Below are positions 36,377 to 48,109 of a stretch of DNA of 64,000 nt, in pieces. Position numbers and translations under genes: made by a program. Positions within the stretch are counted from its first letter, which is position 1. Every line of letters begins with the position of its first letter. The DNA comes from Gilliamella sp. WF3-4 (GTDB taxonomy: Bacteria; Pseudomonadota; Gammaproteobacteria; Enterobacterales; Orbaceae): the NCBI RefSeq assembly GCF_001690275.1, contig NZ_LZGW01000022.1, positions 1-64,000 on the forward strand, written 5' to 3'. The notes beneath the pieces are model-generated. The model did no database searches, was not told the DNA's origin, and saw nothing but the letters and a program-made list of their open reading frames with translations.

Positions 36377-39055
36377 TTATTTTACTTCCTCTATACGACT
36401 CGTTCTTTTTTGATTTGGCGATACACTTCGCACACAAACGGTTTCACCCTTTTTAATATTAACTGGCTCATTATAACGGTGCCATTGTTTTCCTTGGTTG
36501 GTTGAATATTCAATAGTTAAGCCAGGAAAAACAATATTTGCTATTAATTTATTATTTTCAATTTTAGCACCCGGTATAGGCAAGCGATAATTGATATTGG
36601 CTAAATCAAGTTTTTGCAACTCGCGTTGCCCAACTAAATTTGCAAATCGAGTCCAATCATTCAGTAATTTTTGTTGATTAACATAATGCGTGGTTGTTTG
36701 AGAAAATTCACGATCTTTTTGGTAGTCAATTTCCCAATCAGCTTGATGCCAAGCTCGTTCAGCTACGGCTAACAAACGGGGAAAAGCCATGTATTCCATT
36801 TTTTTATCGGTACGAATATCTTCAGTCCAAATCTGAGCAGATAGCCCATAAGCACCAGACCAATTCATTGTACCTTTAGCTGTAAATGGGTTACCATCGC
36901 GATCAACAGATGTTTCTGCATTTTGTGGTAAATTATTTGGCGCAAAGCTAAACATCTTTCTTTCATCATTAAAACGCGTAGCCCAATAATAACCACTTTC
37001 TTTTGGGTTGACTTCATAAGGCATATCTAAATAAACATAATCAGGGTTAGATATTATGACTTGATAGCCTTTATTTGCCCACTCGTTCACAGAGTCAAAA
37101 CCACCCCAATATAATGTATCCCAAAAATTGACCGTAACTTTATCTACTGCAAACGATTTTGCATTAGTCGCGTGCTTCATGCCATCTTGCCAAGCTTGCA
37201 TATGATTTATACCATGATTTTTAATTATTGAGCTAACTTCTTGAGCAAAATAACTAGGAAGGTGTTCAATATCGTTAACAATGCCATTATTTACCATTGT
37301 TTGGCAAGCTTGTGATTTAGCCCACGGGTAATCTTCTTGACTTTGATCTATTGTGCCTTTAGCCTCCGTTTTATCTTTGGCTTTTATATCTTGATACCCA
37401 GCGCCTAAGCGAATATTTTTTGCTTCATCGCCACCAAAATGCCAAGTACTAAGCGGTTGATCGGCCTCAACATGCATTTTTGCGATCTCATCAATAATTT
37501 TATTTACGAAACGTTTCGATGAATCAAGACAAGGATTTAAATAGCTTAAACGGTTATAAAATTGTACTGTTGTGGTATTTGACGTATCGGTTGGATCAAC
37601 TAGTCGAAACTCATTGGCTTGTGCTTCTTTTCCTTCTGCCATTAAACGTTTATAACGTGCCTCCATAGACACAATGGCAGCCCGTGCATGAGCTGGCATG
37701 TCAATTTCTGGTATAACCTCGATAAAACGAGCTTTAGCATATTTAACAATATCAATATAATCTTGACGGCTTAAAAAACCAGATCCCGTGGTATTGTTTT
37801 CAGGGCCGGAACCGAGTTGTGGCAATAAGCATTGCTGTTCATTAAGATCATGACAACGTTTACTGCCGATTTCAGTTAGCTCGGGTAATCCAGGAATTTC
37901 AATACGCCATCCCTCATCATCACTTAAATGAAAATGAAATTTATTCATTTTATATTTTGCCATTTGATCTAATAAGCGCATGATTGATTCTTTAGTTTTA
38001 AAATTACGACCAATATCGAGCATAATGCCTCGATAGGCAAACCGTGGCGAATCAAAAGCATTAAGTGATGGAATGGTTTTGATATCGTTTACAGGAATCA
38101 ACGATAAAATAGATTGCACAGCATAAAATATCCCTCTTTGGTCATAAGCTGATATTAGCGTTTCATCATTTTTAATATCTAATTGATACGCTTCTAATTG
38201 ACCTTGCTTGAATTGTTTAGGATCAATGATTGCTTTTATCTTGTATCCATTTTCCGTTACAGGAATATTTAGTGCGTTAAATTCTGCCTTTAAAATAGCT
38301 AAACTGTCTTGATTTAAACCATCAAGAATTAAATTAACGCCTTGCTGACCAATAGATATATCTTGTTTATTTAATGTGATTTTAGTTGGTGTTGGTAAAA
38401 TTTGCCCACGTAGCGATTCAGCCGATAATGTTTTAATATCCGAGTTATATTGAAAACGGTTAACTGGATTCATTATTGTATTGTGATCGTCGGCGGTCCT
38501 TTTCCACTGCTGTGTAATTGGAGCTACAAATGCCGATAAGTCATCGGAATCTGTATTTGTATTAGCAATTATTTTGGGTTTAGCATTACTTGATGTCACA
38601 TACCAACGAGGCATTGCATCGCTTTCACTCACAACCCAATATTCGCCAATAATGGGAATATTAATCGTGGAATTAGCAGGAATCGATGTGAATTTTTCTG
38701 TTGGTTCAATTTTATGAAGATCGCCTGTAATATGAGTAATTTTAAACTGATCATTGTTTATTGCTAAAATCATGCGAATATTATTAAAATAAATAGCCCA
38801 ATCTTTATCTTTAATTTCTGGGCCATTATTCTTTAGTGAAATCATCATTTTGTTACAAGCAGCCCAATCGGCACCTAAAGCCGAGCAATTTACACCATGT
38901 GCCCCTGCTTGATTATCGATTACCTCATATTGAACATTGAGTTGTGAACTCATCACATCAACAATTTGTTGAGAAGCTGAAACAGCTTGAACGGCACAAA
39001 CATTTAACAAAGAGGCGATTGAAGTGGCTAATATTGCTGTTTTAATCTTTTTCAT
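36377..39055 (-). CDS. chb: Chitobiase / beta-N-acetylhexosaminidase (GH20)
   Basis: An 892-residue exported enzyme with a signal peptide (KIKTAILATSIASLLNVCA). It matches chitobiase layout: an N-terminal carbohydrate-binding-like domain, a GH20 accessory domain, then the TIM barrel with FRYRGIMLDIGRN-like text (FAYRGIMLDIGRNFKTKE), WRIEIPGLPELTEIG, EVIPEIDMPAHARAA and the catalytic D-E pair WHFGGDEAKN. A C-terminal Ig-like domain follows. It splits N,N'-diacetylchitobiose into GlcNAc. Ten bases separate it from chiP, so the two form one operon for taking up and cutting chitin oligosaccharides. Confidence 0.9.
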   Translation of the reverse strand: MKKIKTAILATSIASLLNVCAVQAVSASQQIVDVMSSQLNVQYEVIDNQAGAHGVNCSALGADWAACNKMMISLKNNGPEIKDKDWAIYFNNIRMILAINNDQFKITHITGDLHKIEPTEKFTSIPANSTINIPIIGEYWVVSESDAMPRWYVTSSNAKPKIIANTNTDSDDLSAFVAPITQQWKRTADDHNTIMNPVNRFQYNSDIKTLSAESLRGQILPTPTKITLNKQDISIGQQGVNLILDGLNQDSLAILKAEFNALNIPVTENGYKIKAIIDPKQFKQGQLEAYQLDIKNDETLISAYDQRGIFYAVQSILSLIPVNDIKTIPSLNAFDSPRFAYRGIMLDIGRNFKTKESIMRLLDQMAKYKMNKFHFHLSDDEGWRIEIPGLPELTEIGSKRCHDLNEQQCLLPQLGSGPENNTTGSGFLSRQDYIDIVKYAKARFIEVIPEIDMPAHARAAIVSMEARYKRLMAEGKEAQANEFRLVDPTDTSNTTTVQFYNRLSYLNPCLDSSKRFVNKIIDEIAKMHVEADQPLSTWHFGGDEAKNIRLGAGYQDIKAKDKTEAKGTIDQSQEDYPWAKSQACQTMVNNGIVNDIEHLPSYFAQEVSSIIKNHGINHMQAWQDGMKHATNAKSFAVDKVTVNFWDTLYWGGFDSVNEWANKGYQVIISNPDYVYLDMPYEVNPKESGYYWATRFNDERKMFSFAPNNLPQNAETSVDRDGNPFTAKGTMNWSGAYGLSAQIWTEDIRTDKKMEYMAFPRLLAVAERAWHQADWEIDYQKDREFSQTTTHYVNQQKLLNDWTRFANLVGQRELQKLDLANINYRLPIPGAKIENNKLIANIVFPGLTIEYSTNQGKQWHRYNEPVNIKKGETVCVRSVSPNQKRTSRIEEVK

Positions 39056-39065
39056 AAAATTTTAC

Positions 39066-40481
39066 CTATTTTTGTTTAGCATTAAATACAGTGAATGGAA
39101 TAGTCACAATAAACTTGATATCACGCTCATCTTGGAAGATATTGCCGTATCCTCCTCCCCAGCTTGGTATACTATTTGAGTGATTATTATATTTGGTATA
39201 GTGTAGTTGGAATGAAGTATCTTTTGCTAAACCATTTTGTATGCTATAACTTAGATCAAAATTATAAGCAGATTCAATTAAGCGTTGTTTTTGATTTTTT
39301 GCTGTAGAATTTGGCTTTGCATCCCAACCATAAGCATAAGAAGCACCCGTTTTCCAACCGGCGAAATAATTAGATACATCACTTAAATCGTAAGTGACTT
39401 CGGCAAATACGGCCTTTTCGCCATTAGCATTAAAGTCTGAACGAGAATTCCACCATATATCTAAACGGCCATTTGATGAGGCATAATCAGGTGTCATACG
39501 TTGTAAAAAAAAGCCTTGTTCGCCTTCCGCTTTAACTGTTACACCTTCAAGTCGAAAATTAACTGGCCCTACTTGATAACCCAATGTTGCTGCTTGTAAC
39601 CAAGCTAAACCATCGTAAACATCTTTGCCTTTATGTGATTGATCTTTGGCGCCATAAAATTGATAGCTAAGAGTGAGAGGATTATCCAGTAGATTTGTTT
39701 TATAAGAGGCTTTGCCAAAAAATTGGTTCATATAATTTTGTGCCTGCCCAAATGCGCTTTCTAATACTAAATCATTTTTAAAATCGTACTTCAAACCCGC
39801 AGAATGCAAAAAGTCAATTTTTTTACCTGCTCCCCACTGACGAAACTCATAAAGCTTTTTATACCATGGTGCTTTATATTTATCAGCCCACATATACGAC
39901 ATGGATAACACGCCAGAAGTATCAAAATCAATTGTTGAACCCAGTTCAAATCCACGATAAGTACCTGGTAATAAGCTCCAATGAGGAGCCAGCAAAGTTT
40001 GCCCAGAAGGTTGAATATAACCCGTTTTTATCCAGAATAACTCATCAATTTTAAAATTTGCCTGTGCTTTATAAAAGCTCAGCCCACTAACATCTTTTTT
40101 CCAATTCTCGTCCCAACGAGTATTAGCCCCACTGAATCCTATTTCATTGGGATGCCCATTTCCACCATTACTCACTTCCCATGCGCCATAACCGCCAAGT
40201 TCAATAGCAAACTTATCTGCGATATAACCTGATCTAAAATCTAAATTAGCGTTAAATGAGGTGTGTCTTAAATTTTTCTCGTACTTATGCTCATCAATAT
40301 CTTTACGTTCTCGATCTCGACTCCAAAAAAAGACATTACCTGTTAATGAAGAATCATCAATAAATTGATTAGCATTAGATGCATAAACGGGAATTGTACT
40401 TGTTAAAACAGATAAGGATAAAATTAGTTTAGTTAAAAAATTAAATCGACATGGTATTATTTGTGCATTATAGATAATCAT
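39066..40481 (-). CDS. chiP: Chitoporin-type outer-membrane porin ChiP (OprD family)
   Basis: A 471-residue protein with a signal peptide (ending PVYAS-N) and many short amphipathic strands, ending in ...VTIPFTVFNAKQK. It matches OprD/ChiP-type porins: FIDDSSLTGNVFFWSRDRER and GYIADKFAIELGGYGAWEV at the start, PGTYRGFELGS and GWKTGASYAYGWDA later. It carries chito-oligosaccharides across the outer membrane. A CRP-like palindrome sits ~140 bp upstream, fitting catabolite control of the chiP-chb operon. Repression by a ChiX-like small RNA is known in Enterobacteria but no evidence for it is visible here. Confidence 0.85.
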   Translation of the reverse strand: MIIYNAQIIPCRFNFLTKLILSLSVLTSTIPVYASNANQFIDDSSLTGNVFFWSRDRERKDIDEHKYEKNLRHTSFNANLDFRSGYIADKFAIELGGYGAWEVSNGGNGHPNEIGFSGANTRWDENWKKDVSGLSFYKAQANFKIDELFWIKTGYIQPSGQTLLAPHWSLLPGTYRGFELGSTIDFDTSGVLSMSYMWADKYKAPWYKKLYEFRQWGAGKKIDFLHSAGLKYDFKNDLVLESAFGQAQNYMNQFFGKASYKTNLLDNPLTLSYQFYGAKDQSHKGKDVYDGLAWLQAATLGYQVGPVNFRLEGVTVKAEGEQGFFLQRMTPDYASSNGRLDIWWNSRSDFNANGEKAVFAEVTYDLSDVSNYFAGWKTGASYAYGWDAKPNSTAKNQKQRLIESAYNFDLSYSIQNGLAKDTSFQLHYTKYNNHSNSIPSWGGGYGNIFQDERDIKFIVTIPFTVFNAKQK

Positions 40482-40617
40482 ATGTTATTCCTATAATTAT
40501 TCTGTTTAATTAACAATTAAATTCATCAAGATCTAACTCATTCAATTGATAACTTGTTTGTGAATATGCGTTTTTATAATGCATAAACATATTTTATCTA
40601 GCAAATTAAACAATCTA

Positions 40618-40641
40618 AAATCGTGATCAAAATCACCAAAA
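40618..40641. promoter_or_regulatory. CRP-like binding site upstream of chiP
   Basis: GTGATCAAAATCAC at 40623-40636 is a perfect GTGA-N6-TCAC palindrome, the core of the CRP consensus, with A-rich flanks. It is 142 bp upstream of the chiP start, in the only stretch that can hold the operon promoter. Confidence 0.55.
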
Positions 40642-40728
40642 AATACATTTTTAATGTGAATTTTTAGAGAAAAATCACAACTTTTTTTATTCTAAAAAAT
40701 AAAAACAACGCACATCGTTTTAACAAAT

Positions 40729-40933
40729 TGTAACTATCGTACTGAGGTACTCGATTTATATCTATTTAATAATCTAGAACAAGCAAGAAAGGTAACCGAA
40801 GAATGGCTAACCATTTATAACGCCGAAAGACCACATCAGGCGTTAAATAACATGACACTGCTCGAATATAAAACGTTAAAATGGGTAGCTTAATTTTCTA
40901 CGTGAGTTGTGTACTAAGTTTGGGGTATTTACA
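40729..40933 (+). mobile_element. 205-bp deletion derivative of the IS407-group element with 4-bp target duplications
   Basis: It begins TGTAACTATC (the first ten bases of the IS left end) and continues directly with the last ~190 bp of the IS (GTACTGAGGTACTCGATT ... GGGGTATTTACA). The deletion joins two CTATC words, one in the left terminus and one ahead of the transposase end. Both sides carry the identical tetranucleotide AAAT, which confirms the termini and a 4-bp duplication. The transposase end (NNLEQARKVTEEWLTIYNAE, KTLKWVA) is still readable but there is no catalytic region. Confidence 0.8.
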
Positions 40934-41024
40934 AAATGACAAATAATGATATAAATTTTAGATTATAAAAAGTGGTGGTAAAAGTGATAAATGGCGTAGA
41001 CGTAGAAAAGAAAAAGGATGAAAT

Positions 41025-41058
41025 AAAAAAAGAGAAACTCCTAAAATTTCTCTTTTTA
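41025..41058. terminator. Bidirectional terminator near kdsA
   Basis: A stem AAAAAGAGAAA / TTTCTCTTTTT closes a 9-base loop and carries A and T runs on both sides, a classic rho-independent shape for either strand. It lies ~70 bp beyond the kdsA stop codon. A short plus-strand coding end (DKWRRRRKEKG) just before it may be a gene remnant. Confidence 0.65.
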
Positions 41059-41129
41059 CTACATAAAAAAATAAAATTTAATTCACAATCAATACTATTG
41101 ATTATAAATTATTGAAAAATCATCTTAAC

Positions 41130-41996
<867 letters not shown>

Positions 41997-42000
41997 CTAG

Positions 42001-42837
42001 TTAGGGTTTAAACCAGCGACCAAGGGTAACTCTATCATTACCGCTATAGTCAGCAAAGGTTTCGACTAATTGAAATCCGTGTTGTTTAAATATAGTTTGT
42101 ACTGCCTCACCCTGTTTCCAACCATGTTCTATCAGTAACCAGCCATATTGATTTAAATGTTTAGTTGCGCCATAAACAATGAGTTTAATATCGGCTAAAC
42201 CGTCATCTTCTGAAACTAATGCACTTCTTGGCTCGTAACGGACATCGCCTTGTGCTAGATGAATATCTGTTGGTTCAATATAAGGTGGATTACTGATAAT
42301 CATTGAAAATTTTCGGTTTTTTATTGGCTTATACCAGTCACCTTGTAAAAAATAAACATTGTTGACCCCTATTTGGGTTGCATTTTGTTGCGCTAAAATC
42401 AACGCATCTTTATTTTTTTCAATTGCGGTAAATAAACAGTCTTGACGCTCAGTTGCCATGGCGATAACTATTGCACCAGTACCCGTACCGAGATCCAACA
42501 CTTCGCATGGCACTTTAGGTAGATACTCTAAACCTAATTCAACTAATTTTTCAGTATCCGGTCTAGGGATTAATGTAGCGTTAGAGACATTAAACTTTAA
42601 AGACCAAAATTCTTTTTCGCCAGTAATATAAGCAATAGGCTCACCATTTTGCCTACGTTGTAAACATTCAGATAAAGCAATCAGCTCATCATCAGTGAGC
42701 AATGTTTCACTAAATGCCATTAAAAATGTGCGTGTTTTGTGCGTAACAAAACTTAGCAAAATTTCAGCATCACGCTTTGGGCTTTCACTATCAGTTAAAG
42801 TTTGAGATGCACTTTTAAGCCATTGTAAATAGGTCAT
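42001..42837 (-). CDS. prmC: Peptide chain release factor N5-glutamine methyltransferase
   Basis: A 278-residue class I methyltransferase that modifies the Gln of the GGQ motif in release factors. The N-terminal helical domain ([20 protein letters not shown]) recognises the factor. Motif I is [16 protein letters not shown], and the catalytic SNPPY motif reads [12 protein letters not shown]. The start overlaps prfA's stop by 4 bp, so substrate and modifying enzyme are translationally coupled. Length and order match the family. Confidence 0.95.
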   Translation of the reverse strand: MTYLQWLKSASQTLTDSESPKRDAEILLSFVTHKTRTFLMAFSETLLTDDELIALSECLQRRQNGEPIAYITGEKEFWSLKFNVSNATLIPRPDTEKLVELGLEYLPKVPCEVLDLGTGTGAIVIAMATERQDCLFTAIEKNKDALILAQQNATQIGVNNVYFLQGDWYKPIKNRKFSMIISNPPYIEPTDIHLAQGDVRYEPRSALVSEDDGLADIKLIVYGATKHLNQYGWLLIEHGWKQGEAVQTIFKQHGFQLVETFADYSGNDRVTLGRWFKP

Positions 42838-43919
42838 TCATCTTGTTCCGATAAAGCGGCTAGTTGATCTGCTTGATATTCCTGTACAATTGGATCGATT
42901 AGCATCTCTAATTTTCCTGCCATGACTTCATCCAATCGGTAAAGTGTTAGGTTAATACGATGATCCGTAACACGTCCTTGAGGATAATTGTATGTTCTAA
43001 TTCTATCAGAACGATCACCTGAGCCTAATAGATTACGCCTTGTTGAGGCTTCTTCTTGTTGGCGTTTGCGCAGTTCGGCATCTTGAATTCGTGCAGCCAA
43101 TACAGACATTGCTTTAGCTCTATTTTTATGCTGTGAGCGCTCATCTTGACATTCAACAACAATACCCGTTGGAAGGTGCGTAATACGAATCGCTGAATCC
43201 GTCGTGTTAACATGCTGACCACCAGCCCCAGATGAACGATAGGTATCAATTTTTAAATCAGCAGGGTTGATTTCTGGCATTTCAGCCTCGGGAACTTCTG
43301 GTAAAACAGCAACAGTACAAGCAGAAGTATGAATGCGCCCTTGTGATTCAGTTTCTGGCACGCGTTGAACTCGGTGACCACCTGATTCAAATTTCAAATT
43401 GCCATAAACTCCATCACCACTGACTAACATAATGACTTCTTTATAACCACCGTGCTCACCATCACTCGCACTCATAATTTCAACGCGCCAATTGCGTGAT
43501 TCAGCATATCGTGTATACATTCGGGCTAAGTCACCAGCAAAAATAGCGGCTTCATCACCACCTGTTCCCGCTCTAACTTCAACAAAACAGTTATAATCGT
43601 CATTAGGATCTTTAGGTAATAATAACACTTGTAATTGCTTTTCTTGCTCTTCAACTTGGCTTAGTGCTTCGTTTAATTCCTCTTGTGCCATTTCGCTCAT
43701 TTCAGGATCTGATAACATCATTTTAGCCGTTTCGATATCTTCTTGGGTTTGCTGCCAATCGGAAAAACACTTAACCACCGCAGTTAATTGTGAGTATTCT
43801 TTAGATAGCGTACGAAAGCGATTTTGATCTGCTATAACTGAAGGATCAGATAATAATGCTTGAACCTCTTCATAACGCTCTTGTAGTGTTTCTAACTTAT
43901 TGATAATTGAAGGTTTCAT
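42834..43919 (-). CDS. prfA: Peptide chain release factor 1
   Basis: A 361-residue class I release factor for UAA and UAG. The catalytic GGQ loop reads [20 protein letters not shown], and the codon-recognition P-x-T motif is in the [19 protein letters not shown] area. The helical N-terminus ([20 protein letters not shown]) is typical. hemA, which precedes prfA in many relatives, is not upstream; a 360-bp gap without a gene is found instead. Confidence 0.95.
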   Translation of the reverse strand: MKPSIINKLETLQERYEEVQALLSDPSVIADQNRFRTLSKEYSQLTAVVKCFSDWQQTQEDIETAKMMLSDPEMSEMAQEELNEALSQVEEQEKQLQVLLLPKDPNDDYNCFVEVRAGTGGDEAAIFAGDLARMYTRYAESRNWRVEIMSASDGEHGGYKEVIMLVSGDGVYGNLKFESGGHRVQRVPETESQGRIHTSACTVAVLPEVPEAEMPEINPADLKIDTYRSSGAGGQHVNTTDSAIRITHLPTGIVVECQDERSQHKNRAKAMSVLAARIQDAELRKRQQEEASTRRNLLGSGDRSDRIRTYNYPQGRVTDHRINLTLYRLDEVMAGKLEMLIDPIVQEYQADQLAALSEQDE

Positions 43920-44278
43920 AAAAATATATTTTGATAGAGATTAGTTGAGTTTGTGTAACATTATATACTTAATTGCCTTTAAAATACAGTTTTCGACTTG
44001 TTTCAAGCTTATCTCTTATTATCACTTTAACAGGAGATAATAAAGCAATCAAATAAGCAGGAATATTATATGTATTTTAAAAAGAGGTTTTAGCTATGTA
44101 GCATTACTTAATGTTTTAATTGAAATAATTTACATTGCACTAACTGTTAGTTTTTATCAACGCCATTAACTATAGTATTTATTTTATTCGTTAACCCTCA
44201 ATTTGCTAAAATCGAAGCTAATGAATTATTAGCGCTTGTCTGATTAAATTTGAACTACTATAGTTAAGGCTATTCAGT
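43920..44278. other. Intergenic region between rlmB and prfA
   Basis: No gene or strong hairpin is visible in these ~360 bases. It must hold the promoter of the leftward prfA-prmC-kdsA group and the 3' end of the rlmB transcript. Very AT-rich, with scattered TATAAT-like hexamers that I cannot rank. Confidence 0.4.
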
Positions 44279-45040
44279 TTACATTTTGGTATCTATTTTT
44301 TGGCGAACAATTTCAAATAAACAAACCCCCGTTGCAACAGAGACATTGAGTGATGAGACAATCCCCGCCATTGGAATGCTAACTAATTCATCACAGTGTT
44401 CTTTAGTTAAACGGCGCATACCTTCACCTTCAGCTCCCATAACTAACGCAAGTGAAATTGTTTTTGATGTTTTATAAAAATTTGTTTGATAAAGTGTTTT
44501 ATTAGCTTCACCAGCAGTCCCAACAATCCAAACTTGATATTCGTCTTGCAACATTCGCATGGTGCGTGCCAAATTGGTCACTCTAACCACAGGTACACTT
44601 TCTGCCGCGCCACACGCCACTTTTTGAGCTGTTGAGTTGAGTGGTGCTGAGCGATCTTTAGGAACAATAATAAAATCCACACCCGCCGCATCAGCCGTTC
44701 GAATGCAAGCACCTAAATTATGTGGATCGGTTACGCCATCTAAAATTAAAATAACAGGATTTGGCTGCCGTTCCATAAGTAGAGGAATATCATTTTCTTG
44801 ATAACCTCGATTAGGCTTAACCATAGCCAAAATACCTTGATGTACTCCATTTTTCGCTTTTTCATCTAACCATTGACGTTGAGCAACTTTAACAGGCAAA
44901 CCTAGTTGCTCTAATTGACGTACAATAGCGATAAGACGTTTGTCTTCTCGGCCTTTAATAATAAATACTTCAATAATTCTTTCTGGCGAGCGAGCTAATA
45001 ATGCTTCAATTGCGTGCAAGCCGTAAACTGTTTCACTCAT
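44279..45040 (-). CDS. rlmB: 23S rRNA (guanosine(2251)-2'-O)-methyltransferase RlmB
   Basis: A 253-residue SpoU/TrmH-family enzyme that methylates G2251 of 23S rRNA. A short substrate-binding domain (MSETVYGLHAIEALLARSPE) precedes the knotted SPOUT domain with its three motifs: DPHNLGACIRTADAAG, LALVMGAEGEGMRRLT and IPMAGIVSSLNVSVATGVCL. It lies 7 bp downstream of rnr, the usual rnr-rlmB order, so both are cotranscribed. Confidence 0.95.
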   Translation of the reverse strand: MSETVYGLHAIEALLARSPERIIEVFIIKGREDKRLIAIVRQLEQLGLPVKVAQRQWLDEKAKNGVHQGILAMVKPNRGYQENDIPLLMERQPNPVILILDGVTDPHNLGACIRTADAAGVDFIIVPKDRSAPLNSTAQKVACGAAESVPVVRVTNLARTMRMLQDEYQVWIVGTAGEANKTLYQTNFYKTSKTISLALVMGAEGEGMRRLTKEHCDELVSIPMAGIVSSLNVSVATGVCLFEIVRQKIDTKM

Positions 45041-45047
45041 TTATGTT

Positions 45048-47471
45048 CTACTCTTTTATTTTATTAACTGATTTTGTTTTATTACTTGATTTTGGTTTAC
45101 TTCGTTTTTTGCTTTTACTTTTGCTTTTATCTTTAACTTTTTTAGTAAGCGGTTTTGCACTATTTTTATTGGTTGATTTTTTGCTTTTTCGTTTAACAGG
45201 CAAATCAACTTTCTGATCGGTTTTTACTTGTTTTGATTTATCCTTGGCAGTCTTGCCTTGGCGTTTTGGCTTATTATTACTGCCAACTAAAGAAAAATCA
45301 ATTTTACGTTCTTCAGGATTAACATTATCGACTTTAACTTGCACTTTATCGCCTAAGCGATAAGCAAAACGGGTATTTTCGCCAATTAAGCGATTATGTG
45401 CAGCATCAAAAAGATAATAGTCGTTTTCTAACGACGAAACATGCACTAAGCCGTCAATGAACAATTCATCTAATCGAACAAAGAAACCAAAATTAACGAC
45501 ACTTGAAATGGTACCATTAAATACTTCGCCAACATGATCTTGCATATAATCACATTTAAGCCAATCGACCACATCACGCACCGCTTCGTCAGCACGACGT
45601 TCAGTCATTGAACAATGTTCACCGAAATAGAGCATTTCATTTGTGGTATAACAATACCCGCCAGTTTTACTGGTTTTATGCTGTTTGTCAGCTAAAACCC
45701 ATTTAATCGTTCGGTGTAATAATAAATCAGGATAACGACGAATTGGCGAGGTAAAATGTGCATATTCTTCAAGTGCTAAACCAAAATGACCACGGTTTTC
45801 TGGATCATAAATAGCTTGCTTCATAGAGCGTAAAATTACCGTTTGCAACATGTCATGATCTGGGCGAGTTTCAACTATCGCCATTAATTCGGCAATATCT
45901 TTAGGTTTTGGGCTAACCCCGCCACCAAGTGATAATCCAAGTTCACTTAGAATGCTACGCAAGTTATTTATTCTGTCTTCATCTGGTCTGTCATGCACTC
46001 GAAATAATGAAGGTACTTGAGCATTAATCACCAGTTTTGCTGCCGAAACATTAGCTAAAATCATACACTCTTCAATGATTTTATGTGCCACATTTCGCTG
46101 AGCAATTTCGATACTTTCGATGCGCTTATCGGCGTTAAAAACAAATTTCGGCTCTTCAGACTCAAAACCTATCGCACCGCGAGTGATACGGGCTTTATCG
46201 AGCACCTGATATAAGCCATAAAGGTTCTCAAGATGCGGTACCAATTCGTGGTAATGCTCACGCAATTGCTCATCACCGTCTAAAATTTTAGCCACTTTAG
46301 TATAAGTTAATCGAGCATGTGAATTCATCACGGCTTCGTAAAACTCATACCCTGTTAAACGTCCTTTATTTGATACGGTCATTTCGCAAACTAAACATAA
46401 ACGATCAACTTGTGGATTTAACGAACACAGCCCATTTGATAGCTGTTCTGGCAACATCGGTACAACTCGTGATGGAAAATAAACCGATGTACCACGCAAG
46501 CAGGCCTCTTTATCCAACGCTTTGCCTAATCTGACATAATAACTGACATCGGCAATGGCAACCCATAAACGATAGCCACCACCACGATTTTTTTGACAAT
46601 AAACGGCATCATCAAAATCACGTGCATCTTCGCCATCAATAGTAACTAAAGGCAATTGGCGCAAATCCTTTCGCCCTTTTTTAGCGCTTTCTGGTACGTG
46701 TTCAGTAAATTTACTTACCTCTTTTTCGACTGTTTTAGGTAGTTCGTAAGGAATTTCGTGATTACGCAAGGCAATATCAATAGCTAAATTGGTACCCATT
46801 ATTTCACCAAGCACTTCTTTTATGATACCAACAGCTTTTTGATGGCGTTCTGGACGCTTTTGTAACTCAACGACAACCACGGTTCCCATTCGAACAGTAC
46901 GATTGGGTTTACCTGCAATTAAAATATCGAAGTTTAAACGGCTGTCATCAGGAACAACAAAGCCCACACCTTGTTCGATAAAATATCGCCCGACAATTTG
47001 ATTATTGCGTGGCTCTAAAATCCGCACTACACGAGCTTCCATTTTACCGCGATATTGTGTTCCCATTGGCTGTGCTAAAATCACATCGCCTTGTAACACT
47101 TTTTTCATCTGTTCTGGTGATAAAAAATAGTCTTCAGGGTTGCCTTCTACTCGTAAAAAACCAAAACCATCACGGTGTGCAATCACGCTACCTTTGACCA
47201 TATCTAATTTTTCAGGCAGCGCATAACATTTACGTCGAGTAAATACCACTTGACCGTCACGCTCCATTGCCCGTAAGCGACGATGTAACGCTATTTTTTG
47301 TTCTTCGTTTTTAATTGCTACCGCTTGGGCAATTTTTTCTAGACTTGCGGGTTTCGCTTCTTGTTTAAGGTAATCTAAAATAAGTTCACGGCTGGCAATG
47401 GGGGAATCGTACTTTTCGGCTTCGCGGGCATAAAAGGGATCTTTTATCATAAAGGAATATCCTGTGCTCAA
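45048..47471 (-). CDS. rnr: Ribonuclease R
   Basis: An 807-residue processive 3'-5' exoribonuclease. Domain order: N-terminal HTH ([20 protein letters not shown]), cold-shock domains ([28 protein letters not shown]), the RNB catalytic core with [16 protein letters not shown] (metal-binding Asp cluster), [19 protein letters not shown] motif ([15 protein letters not shown]), an S1 domain ([15 protein letters not shown]) and a long Lys-rich tail ([19 protein letters not shown]). The basic tail is typical of RNase R and aids structured-RNA degradation. First gene of rnr-rlmB. Confidence 0.95.
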   Translation of the reverse strand: MSTGYSFMIKDPFYAREAEKYDSPIASRELILDYLKQEAKPASLEKIAQAVAIKNEEQKIALHRRLRAMERDGQVVFTRRKCYALPEKLDMVKGSVIAHRDGFGFLRVEGNPEDYFLSPEQMKKVLQGDVILAQPMGTQYRGKMEARVVRILEPRNNQIVGRYFIEQGVGFVVPDDSRLNFDILIAGKPNRTVRMGTVVVVELQKRPERHQKAVGIIKEVLGEIMGTNLAIDIALRNHEIPYELPKTVEKEVSKFTEHVPESAKKGRKDLRQLPLVTIDGEDARDFDDAVYCQKNRGGGYRLWVAIADVSYYVRLGKALDKEACLRGTSVYFPSRVVPMLPEQLSNGLCSLNPQVDRLCLVCEMTVSNKGRLTGYEFYEAVMNSHARLTYTKVAKILDGDEQLREHYHELVPHLENLYGLYQVLDKARITRGAIGFESEEPKFVFNADKRIESIEIAQRNVAHKIIEECMILANVSAAKLVINAQVPSLFRVHDRPDEDRINNLRSILSELGLSLGGGVSPKPKDIAELMAIVETRPDHDMLQTVILRSMKQAIYDPENRGHFGLALEEYAHFTSPIRRYPDLLLHRTIKWVLADKQHKTSKTGGYCYTTNEMLYFGEHCSMTERRADEAVRDVVDWLKCDYMQDHVGEVFNGTISSVVNFGFFVRLDELFIDGLVHVSSLENDYYLFDAAHNRLIGENTRFAYRLGDKVQVKVDNVNPEERKIDFSLVGSNNKPKRQGKTAKDKSKQVKTDQKVDLPVKRKSKKSTNKNSAKPLTKKVKDKSKSKSKKRSKPKSSNKTKSVNKIKE

Positions 47472-47631
47472 ATATTAACGCTAGCATAACATAGAGAGAT
47501 ATAACTTAAAATAAACATTCAATTTATAAACAATAATATCTTTAATTAAAAAGACTAAACTTTAACGGAATACTTTTAATCGCGAATCGATTTAATATAA
47601 TTTTTTGTTATTTTGTAAAATAATTATAATG

Positions 47632-47853
47632 TTAGTTCCATTTTTTTCTTTTTTTATAGCGTTTCGGTCGAACGAGAAAATCGATGAAATAAATATACAA
47701 AATAAGAATTAAAAGAGCCCAATGTCGTTTACGATTTAACGTTTTATCATTAGTATAGACCGTTGCAATATATCCCGAAAAATAATACCGAATAAAAAAT
47801 CCAATAATAGATAAAAAATAATAACTCATACAGACTAAAATACTCATGTACAT
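47632..47853 (-). CDS. Small two-helix membrane protein, possible immunity
   Basis: A 73-residue protein with hydrophobic segments (MSILVCMSYYFLSIIGFFI and WALLILILYIYFIDFLV) and a basic tail (RPKRYKKRKK). It lies a few bases behind the coding end at 47859. Membrane immunity proteins of this kind protect against pore-forming or membrane-active toxins. Function is inferred from position only; family not recognised. Confidence 0.45.
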   Translation of the reverse strand: MYMSILVCMSYYFLSIIGFFIRYYFSGYIATVYTNDKTLNRKRHWALLILILYIYFIDFLVRPKRYKKRKKWN

Positions 47854-47858
47854 CGACC

Positions 47859-48012
47859 TTATTTTATAATATTACCAGCCCTATCTTTTCGATATGTTGA
47901 ACCATCACTGCTTTCACAACGATAATAATCGGGTGCATCGTTGTTACCTATTGTCATTATCAATGAACAGTTCTCAACAATTTGTCCAACATTAATGATT
48001 GTTTTCTATCAT
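47859..48012 (-). pseudogene. C-terminal scrap of a putative toxin
   Basis: About 50 codons are open on the minus strand (VGQIVENCSLIMTIGNNDA, PDYYRCESSDGSTYRKDRAG, NIIK, stop). A TAG closes the frame upstream. It ends just before the small membrane protein and is probably its former partner. No family recognised. Confidence 0.35.
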
Positions 48013-48109
48013 GTGATCCTCGCCCAAAAAACGGACAAATGTCACCTTTATGATATAACTAACAATTATAGGAGAACACATTATGTATCAAAAAATTTAG
48101 TGCACAAGT

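Noticed and set aside
43025..43249. Minus-strand frame inside prfA
   Set aside because: Shadow of prfA in another frame.
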